This document shows positions 1 through 6,535 of a stretch of 44,532 nt of DNA, in pieces. Each line of letters starts with the position of its first letter. The stretch's first letter is position 1. The notes beneath the pieces were generated by a model. That model was not told the origin of the DNA and did no database searches. It worked only from the letters and a program-made list of their open reading frames with translations. The DNA comes from a virus: positions 1-44,532 of IMG/VR virus record IMGVR_UViG_3300045412_000366. The stretch is one strand, 5' to 3'. Position numbers and translations under genes: made by a program.

Positions 1-1426
1 TTTCATATTGTTTTTTTGCCTCAAGCATTTTCTTTTTAAATATGACTCTTTCATTATACATTTTTTCCATCAATTCTGGAAGAAATCCACGAACATCTTT
101 GCGATACATTGCACCATTCGGACATACCGCATAATCCTTATAAGGTTCAAAATCAATCTCTTGGTTTAGAATCTTATCAACCGTAACATTTGGATGTCTC
201 TCATCCATAAGAGTTTCGGGACTTACATTAAACTGCATAATCAAATGTGGATAAAGCGAATTCAAATCAAAACTTACCACGTAATCATACATTCCAGGAA
301 TAGGTTCCTTTACATAAGCACCAGCATACTTAGAATCCTTATCGGCCTTTTCCTTTGGCGGAATTACAATATTACGTTTTTTCAGATAGTTGTAGATGAT
401 TGTATCCCACATCTTAACTTGATAAAATACGTCTGCAAAATTTACCTTAGCATCAAATGCCAAAGTAATTGCAAGTTCAATCAACTTAAGTTTATCCTCC
501 AAACGATCAACAAGTTCTACGTCAATGATATTATATTCTACAAATTTTTGCCAATCTTTAGTATAAAACTCTTTAAAAGTTTCAAATTCCGAGTGATCTA
601 ATTTATTTGATCCAAGTTCAACCTCAGCAATGTAATCTAAGCGATATGATTCTCGGTTTACATAAGTAAATTTTTTGTAAAGATCCAAATAATCAAGAAC
701 AGTAACTCCTCCAATATCACACACAATATGATCTTTGTGATTAATTTGAATTTCGTTTTCAGTTAATAACTTCCAAGGAGAAAGACGCTTAGCTTCGGAT
801 TCTCCAAAGATCCTAGAAATTCTTCGGGTAATATAAGGAATATCATAAAGACTACAATTCCACCCAGTAATCACATCTGGAAAATTATTTTCCCAAAAAT
901 AAAGAAATCTTTGAAGAAGATTTGACTCATCTTGACATAGAATATATGTTGAATTTTTTTGTTGCTGAATAAAAGGACTACATCCCCAAGTAATAATATC
1001 CTTAGTTGCATAATCTTGAATTGAAATAGTTAACAGCTCTTCACAACAATCTTGAACTGTAGGGAATCCACTTTCGGAAGCAACTTCAATATCAAGTGTA
1101 AAAATTTTAATTTTTGTGATATCAAACTTAATTTCATCTTCTGAATAATTATCGGAAATATATTGATAGATAAACCGATTATTTCCGTAAACTTTAAAAT
1201 TATCTACATTTTCATATTGCTTATAGAGTTCTCTACAATCTCTAACTGTTCCTGGTTTTATTGGTGTTACATATTTTTCATCTAAAGTTTTATATTCTGT
1301 GGGTTTGGGAGAAGGTAAAAACAATGTTGGAGAATATCTTTCTCTTGTCATAAATGAGTCTTCACCATCATATCCCCGAACTAAAAATTCGTTACCAACC
1401 AATTGGACGTTTGTGTAAAACCTCAT
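1..1426 (-). CDS. 43: DNA polymerase gp43, family B (3' end cut by window edge)
   Basis: Replicative DNA polymerase of the T4 gp43 type. The frame is open from an ATG at 1426 to the left edge, giving about 475 N-terminal residues of a protein that is usually 800-900 aa. The 3'-5' exonuclease domain is visible: Exo I DIEVASE near residue 110, and an Exo II-like NCSLYDIPY further on. Polymerase motif A (SFDLNSLYP) lies near residue 385, close to its place in T4. Fingers, motif B, motif C and thumb lie outside the window. The start overlaps the stop of the upstream 109-aa gene as ATGA (1423-1426), so translation is probably coupled. It works with the gp45 clamp and gp44/62 loader encoded upstream. 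Identification is firm; only completeness is unknown. Confidence 0.96.
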   Translation of the reverse strand, partial: MRFYTNVQLVGNEFLVRGYDGEDSFMTRERYSPTLFLPSPKPTEYKTLDEKYVTPIKPGTVRDCRELYKQYENVDNFKVYGNNRFIYQYISDNYSEDEIKFDITKIKIFTLDIEVASESGFPTVQDCCEELLTISIQDYATKDIITWGCSPFIQQQKNSTYILCQDESNLLQRFLYFWENNFPDVITGWNCSLYDIPYITRRISRIFGESEAKRLSPWKLLTENEIQINHKDHIVCDIGGVTVLDYLDLYKKFTYVNRESYRLDYIAEVELGSNKLDHSEFETFKEFYTKDWQKFVEYNIIDVELVDRLEDKLKLIELAITLAFDAKVNFADVFYQVKMWDTIIYNYLKKRNIVIPPKEKADKDSKYAGAYVKEPIPGMYDYVVSFDLNSLYPHLIMQFNVSPETLMDERHPNVTVDKILNQEIDFEPYKDYAVCPNGAMYRKDVRGFLPELMEKMYNERVIFKKKMLEAKKQYE

Positions 1427-1752
1427 TCCCCAACAGTCTTCATATACCTTTCCAGTAGTATAGCAGACGGCTCATAAATTGTCAAGAAATTTTCTGAAGA
1501 AATAATTAATTCTTCCTGATCCGTATGAAGAGGCCACCTCTCAAGCGAATCTGATTTAATAGTTCTTGGATTTATCAATTTACAATTTGGTTGACCAAAA
1601 TCAACAAGTAGTTCCTCAATAAAAGATATAATATAAATTCCATTTTTGAATAAAATACATTTGATAACTACTTCAGGTTCTTCAGAATCAAATTCAGTTT
1701 CAAATTCCTGCTGAATATCATCAATTAATTCAATTGTTTCAAGATCGTCCAT
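1423..1752 (-). CDS. Conserved phage protein, small beta-barrel-like (109 aa)
   Basis: I do not recognise a named family. The N-terminal 25 residues are very acidic. The rest alternates hydrophobic beta-strand-like segments (CILFKNGIYIISFIEELL) with a conserved-looking INPRTIK turn, a tryptophan, and a C-terminal TIYEP...RYMK segment. Its layout resembles the 127-aa protein at 14760-15143 (NP turn, W, T-x-x-E, final Y), so the two may be paralogues with an Sm/Lsm-like fold; this is inference. The start has a good ribosome site (AGAGGAA just upstream). It sits between a nucleotidyltransferase and gp43 and overlaps gp43 by four bases, so it is co-expressed with the polymerase. Existence as a gene is likely; function is unknown. 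Confidence 0.8.
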   Translation of the reverse strand: MDDLETIELIDDIQQEFETEFDSEEPEVVIKCILFKNGIYIISFIEELLVDFGQPNCKLINPRTIKSDSLERWPLHTDQEELIISSENFLTIYEPSAILLERYMKTVGE

Positions 1753-1759
1753 GGTTCCT

Positions 1760-2473
1760 CTATAGTGAAAGTTCTTTTACTTTTTTAGACATAATATAAT
1801 CTGAAAATTTTTTCAGATATTCATTGTTTCTCAGTTCTTTAAAGACTAAATTTTCTAATGAAAATTCTCCACCCCTACGAATTGCAGAGGACCTCATATC
1901 TTTGATTTTATCTTTCAGTCTTTTCATTTCTTCAATATCATCAGATTTCCCATTAATAAAAAAATCAATCTTAGTCATAATATCTTTAGTTTTTTTCTTA
2001 AGTAAAATCTTGTCAATATTGGGATTAATTTTTTCAGGTTTTACTAACCATCTACCAAATTTAATAGAATATACTCCTTGATTTGAAGGTCTGGGTAAAC
2101 CTTCTTCTTCGGCATAAAGTTCTACATCATGACCATAAATTTTAATGTCGTGAGTAAAAGCCCATAACTGTTTTTTATCTTGCAGATAATCATCAATTAA
2201 GTCTGGACAATCTGGAAGTTCTGCTTTACTTACAACAAGATGAAGATCAATATCAGAATATTTGGTATAATTGTAGTTTGCATTACCTCCAACGATTATC
2301 ATATCTTTAATTGCCTTTCTGGGAATATTTGCAAAATCTGCCCAAGAATTCCCAATCATAGCTAATTTTATTCTAACCTCTGACTTTAATTTAAAATTAT
2401 TCCAAAGTTTAGAGTTAAGTTCATCATGATAATTGAAAGTTATTCTTTGCTCAAAAAAAGAATTATATTTCAT
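1760..2473 (-). CDS. Nucleotidyltransferase-fold protein (MNT/Pol beta-like)
   Basis: A 237-aa protein with a minimal nucleotidyltransferase signature. It has GGNANYNYTKYSDIDLH near residues 62-78, matching the GG/GS...DxD metal-binding pattern, and a later HDVELYA supplying a third acidic residue. The C-terminal half is lysine-rich and helical, possibly for nucleic-acid binding. Family knowledge: MNT-type enzymes transfer nucleotides to proteins, small molecules or RNA ends; the substrate here cannot be told. No Shine-Dalgarno is evident before the ATG (AAATAAAAATG). A strong hairpin followed by TTTT (2491-2528) precedes the gene, so it is probably separated from hsp20. It lies seven bases upstream of the 109-aa gene and may be cotranscribed with gp43. 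Confidence 0.78.
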   Translation of the reverse strand: MKYNSFFEQRITFNYHDELNSKLWNNFKLKSEVRIKLAMIGNSWADFANIPRKAIKDMIIVGGNANYNYTKYSDIDLHLVVSKAELPDCPDLIDDYLQDKKQLWAFTHDIKIYGHDVELYAEEEGLPRPSNQGVYSIKFGRWLVKPEKINPNIDKILLKKKTKDIMTKIDFFINGKSDDIEEMKRLKDKIKDMRSSAIRRGGEFSLENLVFKELRNNEYLKKFSDYIMSKKVKELSL

Positions 2474-2490
2474 TTTTATTTGTATTTAGG

Positions 2491-2528
2491 AAAAGGGGGA
2501 GATGGATAGTCGTAATCATCCTCTCCCC
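2491..2528 (-). terminator. Hairpin plus TTTT after hsp20
   Basis: On the minus strand GGGGAGAGGA (2528-2519) pairs with the TCC(A)TCTCCCC arm at 2506-2496. This is a ten-base-pair stem with one bulge and a 12-nt loop, followed by TTTT at 2494-2491. It lies just after the hsp20 stop, as expected for an intrinsic terminator. Confidence 0.65.
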
Positions 2529-2554
2529 AACGGCAACGATAGCAACACTATTTA

Positions 2555-3001
2555 TTATGAAATATCATAAACTTTTCTGTTTTGATGATCTGGAATAATT
2601 TTAGTTAGTTTAATTGTAAGTAGTCCATCTACAAAAAATACATCGCCAACTACTACATCATCTGAAAGTGTCCATGTTTTAGAAAATGATCTACAAGCAA
2701 TTCCTTTGTGTATGTAGTCACATTCAGTTTTTACTTTGTTGCACCCAACAAATAATGTATTCCATTCTGTACTAACTTCAATGTCTTCCTTTTTATATCC
2801 AGCAAGAGCAACTTCTAAAGTAAACTCTGTGGAATTTTCTTTAATTAAATTGTATGGTGGATAATTTGATGTGGATTCATGAAGAGATCCAAATCTGTGA
2901 AACCATTCATCCATTCCAATTGAATTTTTTCCAATATCTTGAACTAATTTTTCAAGTCCATTATTTGATGAATAATATTTGGTGATAGTAGAATTAAACA
3001 T
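2555..3001 (-). CDS. hsp20: Small heat shock protein Hsp20 (alpha-crystallin domain)
   Basis: A 148-aa sHSP. The alpha-crystallin domain runs from about residue 50 to 140. It has the usual beta-strand pattern with the VALAGYKKEDIEVS signature, a later GIACRSFSKTWTL segment equivalent to the conserved R-x-F-x-R/K-x-F-x-L region, and an IxI-like C-terminal tail. Family role: an ATP-independent holdase chaperone; marine T4-like phages commonly carry one. The Shine-Dalgarno is the best in this part of the window (AAGGAGAA, 3007-3014). The gene stands alone between two hairpin terminators, preceded by a 10-bp inverted repeat in its leader, so it seems to be regulated separately from its neighbours. 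Confidence 0.93.
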   Translation of the reverse strand: MFNSTITKYYSSNNGLEKLVQDIGKNSIGMDEWFHRFGSLHESTSNYPPYNLIKENSTEFTLEVALAGYKKEDIEVSTEWNTLFVGCNKVKTECDYIHKGIACRSFSKTWTLSDDVVVGDVFFVDGLLTIKLTKIIPDHQNRKVYDIS

Positions 3002-3028
3002 GAAGGTTCTCCTTAAAAGCGAGGTTTA

Positions 3029-3057
3029 TAATGTCAGACCCGAAGCATCTGACATTA
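3029..3057 (-). promoter_or_regulatory. Perfect 10-bp inverted repeat in hsp20 leader
   Basis: TAATGTCAGA at 3029-3038 is the exact reverse complement of 3048-3057, with a nine-base loop. It lies between the regA terminator and the hsp20 ribosome site. A TATAAT box is present on the minus strand at 3061-3066, just before it, but no good -35 is seen. There is no T-run after the stem, so a leader hairpin or operator is more likely than a terminator. Confidence 0.6.
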
Positions 3058-3075
3058 CTAATTATAATACAAATT

Positions 3076-3101
3076 AAAAAAAATGGGGCATGAAAACCCC
3101 A
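3076..3101 (-). terminator. Intrinsic terminator after regA
   Basis: On the minus strand TGGGG pairs with CCCCA across an eight-base loop (3084-3101), followed directly by eight T residues (3083-3076). It lies seven bases past the regA stop and would end the replisome operon. Confidence 0.75.
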
Positions 3102-3107
3102 CAAAAA

Positions 3108-3545
3108 TTATTCGGTTTCCTGAACCTTTTTCTTTTTACCAATATTGTACTTAGTTTCAAGAGTCCATTCATCCTTTTCTTTATATGAAAGGACTTTGAT
3201 TTGATTCAAAGGGGCAATATCTTGAATCCTATTAATGTCAACAATCTCAATCAATCCCCAATCGGCAAGAAGTTGGGAAATACGATTACGACGTTGAACA
3301 TCATTTACAGTTAAGTTTGCATGTTTACCATCAAGAGCAAAAAGTTCTTTAAAGTGAACAATATAATATCTACCTTGCTTATGCAAAATATGACAAGACT
3401 GATAGATCTTTTTTTCCTTTCTACTGGCTACACCAATTCTGGTAAGTGTTTCACGAACCTTCAGAAAATCATCTGGCTCATTTAAAATCACTTCAACCAT
3501 TTGGTCTGGTGACCAATTTACTTCGGGTTCCTGTATAACACTCAT
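3108..3545 (-). CDS. regA: Translational repressor RegA
   Basis: A 145-aa homologue of T4 RegA, the RNA-binding repressor that blocks translation initiation of early phage mRNAs, including its own and those of clamp and clamp-loader genes in T4. Recognisable segments are VILNEPDDFLKVRETLTRIG, IYQSCHILHKQGRYYIVHFK, and LLADWGLIEIV. It has an N-terminal extension of about 15 residues compared with T4 and a lysine-rich C-terminus. The start overlaps the gp62 stop as ATGA (3542-3545). It is the last gene of the gp45-gp44-gp62-regA operon, the same order as in T4, and is followed by a terminator. Confidence 0.95.
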   Translation of the reverse strand: MSVIQEPEVNWSPDQMVEVILNEPDDFLKVRETLTRIGVASRKEKKIYQSCHILHKQGRYYIVHFKELFALDGKHANLTVNDVQRRNRISQLLADWGLIEIVDINRIQDIAPLNQIKVLSYKEKDEWTLETKYNIGKKKKVQETE

Positions 3546-3928
3546 TTTAATCCTCCAGTTTCAAGCTTTTTTTTAATAAATTTAATTTGATCTTCAGTCA
3601 GAATTCTCAAAGCTTGTTCTGCCTTTTCATTACTATAGCCATAGTATGATTTGACACATTCAAGATCTTTGATATTTTCTTTCTTGGGCCAGAGAGAAAA
3701 TCTCTTCCTTTTTCTCAAACTATTTAGTAAAAAATCATACTGCATTTTTTTATTCAAGAAATGATTTATATTCATTTCATTTGCAAACATTATAGAATCA
3801 ATATGCCCCGAAAAACATTTATTAATAACATAAGGTACATAATCATGAACACTATCAGGATCAGTGTTCATTATACTGATCTTTGTCTGATTAATTGAAT
3901 TCAACCAATCCTTCAATTCAATACTCAT
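3542..3928 (-). CDS. 62: Clamp loader small subunit gp62
   Basis: A 128-aa protein in the T4 gp62 position between gp44 and regA. It overlaps gp44 by ATGA at its start and regA by ATGA at its end. It is shorter than T4 gp62 (about 187 aa), as in other marine T4-like phages. It begins with an ELKDWLNSIN segment and has LLNSLRKRKRFSLWPKK in the middle. In T4, one gp62 joins four gp44 subunits to open the gp45 clamp. Sequence similarity is modest; the assignment rests mainly on position and length. Confidence 0.86.
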   Translation of the reverse strand: MSIELKDWLNSINQTKISIMNTDPDSVHDYVPYVINKCFSGHIDSIMFANEMNINHFLNKKMQYDFLLNSLRKRKRFSLWPKKENIKDLECVKSYYGYSNEKAEQALRILTEDQIKFIKKKLETGGLK

Positions 3929-4881
3929 TTAAATTTTGCCTCCACCATTATCTCAGTAAATGCGGCAAGAAGATTTATCTCTTGATCTGCTACAAAAGCC
4001 GATTGGTACTGATACTTTGCCACAATAAGTACGCAAGCAGCAATACTGGGACCATCCAAATGTTGATATAAAGCATCATATACACTCCGAAGAATAGTAC
4101 TAGAGTCATTATCAAGATTTGAAACAATCCATTTACGAACTTCCGTAAAGTTCTTCTCTTTGATATGTTTAATGAGATCATTTGTTTTTATGTCCGAAAA
4201 ATTTACAAGAATACCAGAATCAATTTTACCAGATACTGAATATCGTTGACATTCATTTAAAACCCTTCTCCAATCGGGAAAATGTTTATTAATTAACCGA
4301 AAGAGAACTTTCTTATCGTATTCAATTTTTTGCTCAAGCAAGATTTCTGAGATTCTTTTGAAAAATTCTGCTGATAGTTGTGCTCTCTGTTCAGATCCAA
4401 TTCTAAAGTCCACAACGGAACAACGGGAATGGAGTGGTTCAATGATTTTGTTTTTATAGTTGCAGGTAAATATAAATCTGCAGTTGCTATAATACTTCTC
4501 AACATTCGCCCGTAAGAGGAGTTGTACATCGTTGGTTGTGTTATCAGCTTCGTCAATAATGATGACTTTGTGCTTAGCATCCGATGTAAGTGAAACGGTT
4601 GTAGAAAAGTTCTTTGCTTGGTTTCTAACTGTATCAAGAAATCTTCCCTCATCACTACCATTAATTACATAGTTATCTGCTCCCAATTCATTACACAATG
4701 CTTTAGCTATTGTAGTTTTACCAATTCCCGGAGGGCCAGCAAGAAGAAGGTTGGGTATTTCTCCTTGTTTTACAAAATCTTTAAAAGTCTGTTTAATGTC
4801 TGGCGGAAGAATGCAATCTTCAATTATTCTTGGCCTATACTGCTCTACCCAAAGAAAATCAGTTTTTTCAGTTTTCATCAT
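3925..4881 (-). CDS. 44: Clamp loader ATPase gp44
   Basis: A 318-aa AAA+ ATPase, the same length as T4 gp44 (319 aa). It shows WVEQYRP at the N-terminus (the RFC-box-like start), Walker A GPPGIGKT at residues 49-56, Walker B IIIDEAD near 107, a sensor-like FTCNYKN, and the SRC motif (LHSRCSVVDF) that supplies the arginine finger in clamp loaders. It forms the motor that loads the gp45 sliding clamp on primed DNA. The first of two adjacent ATGs (4881 or 4878) is used here; neither has a clear Shine-Dalgarno. It lies 69 bases after the 169-aa gene. Confidence 0.96.
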   Translation of the reverse strand: MMKTEKTDFLWVEQYRPRIIEDCILPPDIKQTFKDFVKQGEIPNLLLAGPPGIGKTTIAKALCNELGADNYVINGSDEGRFLDTVRNQAKNFSTTVSLTSDAKHKVIIIDEADNTTNDVQLLLRANVEKYYSNCRFIFTCNYKNKIIEPLHSRCSVVDFRIGSEQRAQLSAEFFKRISEILLEQKIEYDKKVLFRLINKHFPDWRRVLNECQRYSVSGKIDSGILVNFSDIKTNDLIKHIKEKNFTEVRKWIVSNLDNDSSTILRSVYDALYQHLDGPSIAACVLIVAKYQYQSAFVADQEINLLAAFTEIMVEAKFK

Positions 4882-4950
4882 ATAAATAAATCAAAGGAAT
4901 GTTATTAATTTCGGTTAAAATTTCATTCAAAATTTTAATCTGACTCATAA

Positions 4951-5460
4951 TCATACCCAATCAGGTTTTCTGGACGGAATACGAAGATAATTATCTTTCA
5001 CCCAAGGCTTGGATGCAATATACATCTTGTAAGCAGTAAAAGTGTCAATGCTGTCGTCAAGTTTATACTCATCAGGCATCGCACGAACAAAGTTTTCTAC
5101 ACTGGTAATCTTACCTTTTGGAAAAAGATAATATGCGTGTAAAAGAGTATTATAGCACGAATGTGTTTTACCATATCGTACAGAGTACTCATCGCAGAGA
5201 TTCATACCGTGTTTAATCAACCAATACGCATTATGAATGGACTTCGCAACCCATTGAGTACAGGGGTGATTACGAAAAGCACCCTTTTCAGTTGCATAAG
5301 GTGTACCATCTGCTTTGGGAAGAGTGCCGTAATTATGATACCATTTAGATGCCACGATTGCCAAAAGTTGGCAAGTTTCTACTGGCATTTTTGTTATATG
5401 TCGGTCAGGAAGTACAATTGCACTTTCTGCAGGAAATTTATTTGTCACAAAAACATTCAT
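4951..5460 (-). CDS. Conserved phage protein, 169 aa, in replisome operon
   Basis: Not assigned to a named function. Visible features are an N-terminal beta-strand (MNVFVTNKFP), LPDRHITKMPVETCQLLAIVA, an RNHPCTQWV motif, and LCDEYSVRYGKTHSCY with several conserved-looking H, Y and R residues, followed by a hydrophobic helix. I recall similar proteins with the D-x-H-x-x-K-M-x-x-E and NHP-x-x-x-W motifs in many phages, usually annotated hypothetical; the polar residues suggest an enzyme. It sits between the clamp gene (ATGA overlap at 5457-5460) and the clamp loader, so it is co-expressed with the replisome. The gene is certain; function is open. Confidence 0.85.
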   Translation of the reverse strand: MNVFVTNKFPAESAIVLPDRHITKMPVETCQLLAIVASKWYHNYGTLPKADGTPYATEKGAFRNHPCTQWVAKSIHNAYWLIKHGMNLCDEYSVRYGKTHSCYNTLLHAYYLFPKGKITSVENFVRAMPDEYKLDDSIDTFTAYKMYIASKPWVKDNYLRIPSRKPDWV

Positions 5461-6128
5461 TCGCCAAAAGTGGAATCGGGTTCAAGTGCAATGTAGTATA
5501 CCAGATCTATAGTCGTATGACGGAACCTAGAAAAATTTTGTTGCGAAATGACAACTTCGTATTTTCCAGGAAGAATCTTTAAATTCTCTACCCTAAAGTT
5601 GAAGGTAAAGATTGAATCTGTTTGACCCACATTAATAGAAAATTCATTAGAAGTTGAATTTTCTTTATCCCTTACCAATAGTTTAATTGACTTACCATCT
5701 CCAATTACAGTAAGATCAAATATTTGATAAACTGCAGAAGCTTTCAATAAACTTTTAAGTTGATCTGAACTGAGTTCAAAACAAACGTCTTCAGATGGAA
5801 GTTTAATTTCCTTATCCAGTGAAGGACTGATAATAAGAGATGGATCTGCAAAATAATATTTTGTCTTATGACCGCCACCATGAATTGTTAGGTAAGAATC
5901 ATTATCAAAAGTAATTTCTGGATTTTGATGAAGGGACACTCCATTCAAAAATTGGCCCAGATCATAAATTGCAAAATCCCGAGGAATCGTTTCAGTAATT
6001 GAAGCTTCAGCAAAAAGATTTTTCATCAGGGACATTGTTTTGATTTTATTGCCCGAACGAAACATCAAAGATTGATTCACATCAACAAAGTTCCTAAGCA
6101 GTGAAATTGTTTTGTCAGAAAGTTTCAT
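5457..6128 (-). CDS. 45: Sliding clamp gp45
   Basis: A 223-aa processivity clamp. The start MKLSDKTISLLRNF at 6128 is chosen because it aligns with the start of T4 gp45 and has AAGGGA upstream; an in-frame upstream start at 6161 would add 11 residues inside the preceding gene. Two-domain clamp features include FAIYDLGQFLNGVSL and a central LPSEDVCFELSSDQL segment. The clamp tethers gp43 to DNA. In T4 it also serves as the mobile activator of late transcription by binding gp55 and gp33, which matters here because gp55 and late promoters occur in this window. It overlaps the DUF3310 gene by 14 bases. Confidence 0.94.
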   Translation of the reverse strand: MKLSDKTISLLRNFVDVNQSLMFRSGNKIKTMSLMKNLFAEASITETIPRDFAIYDLGQFLNGVSLHQNPEITFDNDSYLTIHGGGHKTKYYFADPSLIISPSLDKEIKLPSEDVCFELSSDQLKSLLKASAVYQIFDLTVIGDGKSIKLLVRDKENSTSNEFSINVGQTDSIFTFNFRVENLKILPGKYEVVISQQNFSRFRHTTIDLVYYIALEPDSTFGE

Positions 6129-6471
6129 AGGTTCCCTTAGTTTCATTGTCAAGACCAGCAAAATGATAAAGTAAAATACAATAGTGAATTACTTTGAGAA
6201 TATCAAGTTTGGACTTACCATTCTTCTTACCAAACCGACTCAAATACTTAATTGCATTGCTTCGGCAAAATGGTTCAGCATCACCAATAGATTCAATCAA
6301 ATCTAGAGTTTGGACTTTTGAACTTTCGGAGGTGTAGTGTGAATGGTAAGTTCTAGCAACATATTCTTGAACTTCTTTTAAAATTTTATCTTCATTATAT
6401 TTCCAATGAAGATCAATAGTATTAGTTTCCTTGCATTTCAAGGTATATTTGGTATCAGATGTTTCAGACAT
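6115..6471 (-). CDS. DUF3310-like protein
   Basis: A 118-aa protein whose second half matches the DUF3310 pattern: a leucine-rich DLIESIGDAE, then FCRSNAIKYLSRFGKKNGKSK, then a hydrophobic helix. Such proteins are widespread in phages and are sometimes labelled nucleotide kinases, but they lack a P-loop and the activity is unproven. It is the first gene of the replisome operon, 36 bases after a perfect sigma70 promoter (6507-6535), and it overlaps the clamp gene. Confidence 0.82.
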   Translation of the reverse strand: MSETSDTKYTLKCKETNTIDLHWKYNEDKILKEVQEYVARTYHSHYTSESSKVQTLDLIESIGDAEPFCRSNAIKYLSRFGKKNGKSKLDILKVIHYCILLYHFAGLDNETKGTYETF

Positions 6472-6485
6472 AATTTGAATTATAG

Positions 6486-6504
6486 GGGGAGGACATGCCT
6501 CCCC
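6486..6504 (-). terminator. GC-rich hairpin between cobS and the replisome operon
   Basis: GGGGAGG (6486-6492) pairs with CCTCCCC (6498-6504) across a five-base loop. There is no T-run on either side. It follows the CobS stop but also overlaps the expected transcription start of the promoter at 6507-6535, so it could be a weak terminator or a 5' hairpin stabilising the replisome mRNA. Confidence 0.5.
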
Positions 6505-6506
6505 AA

Positions 6507-6535
6507 ATTATATCATACCGATTCATCTTTGTCAA
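6507..6535 (-). promoter_or_regulatory. Perfect sigma70 promoter for the replisome operon
   Basis: On the minus strand TTGACA (6535-6530), a 17-base spacer and TATAAT (6512-6507): both hexamers and the spacing are exact consensus. It overlaps the 3' end of cobS and points at the DUF3310-gp45-gp44-gp62-regA operon. This matches an early promoter read by host RNA polymerase. Confidence 0.88.

Noticed and set aside
194-601. Plus-strand frame of 135 codons at the left edge
   Set aside because: It lies opposite the gp43 exonuclease/polymerase coding region, whose motifs are clear on the minus strand.
2549-2556. AATAAATA as a late promoter for the nucleotidyltransferase
   Set aside because: It overlaps the hsp20 stop and a terminator-like hairpin lies between it and the gene, so it would mostly give an aborted transcript; kept only as part of a finding.
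3033-3050. TGCTTC sequence in the hsp20 leader resembling a T4 MotA box followed by TATAAA
   Set aside because: The bases are part of the inverted-repeat loop, only one such match was noticed, and marine T4-like phages are not known to use MotA.
4868-4948. A 26-codon minus-strand frame (MSQIKILNEILTEINN...) overlapping the gp44 start
   Set aside because: No ribosome site, very short, and AT-rich composition makes such frames common. It might couple translation into gp44, but nothing in the sequence decides this.
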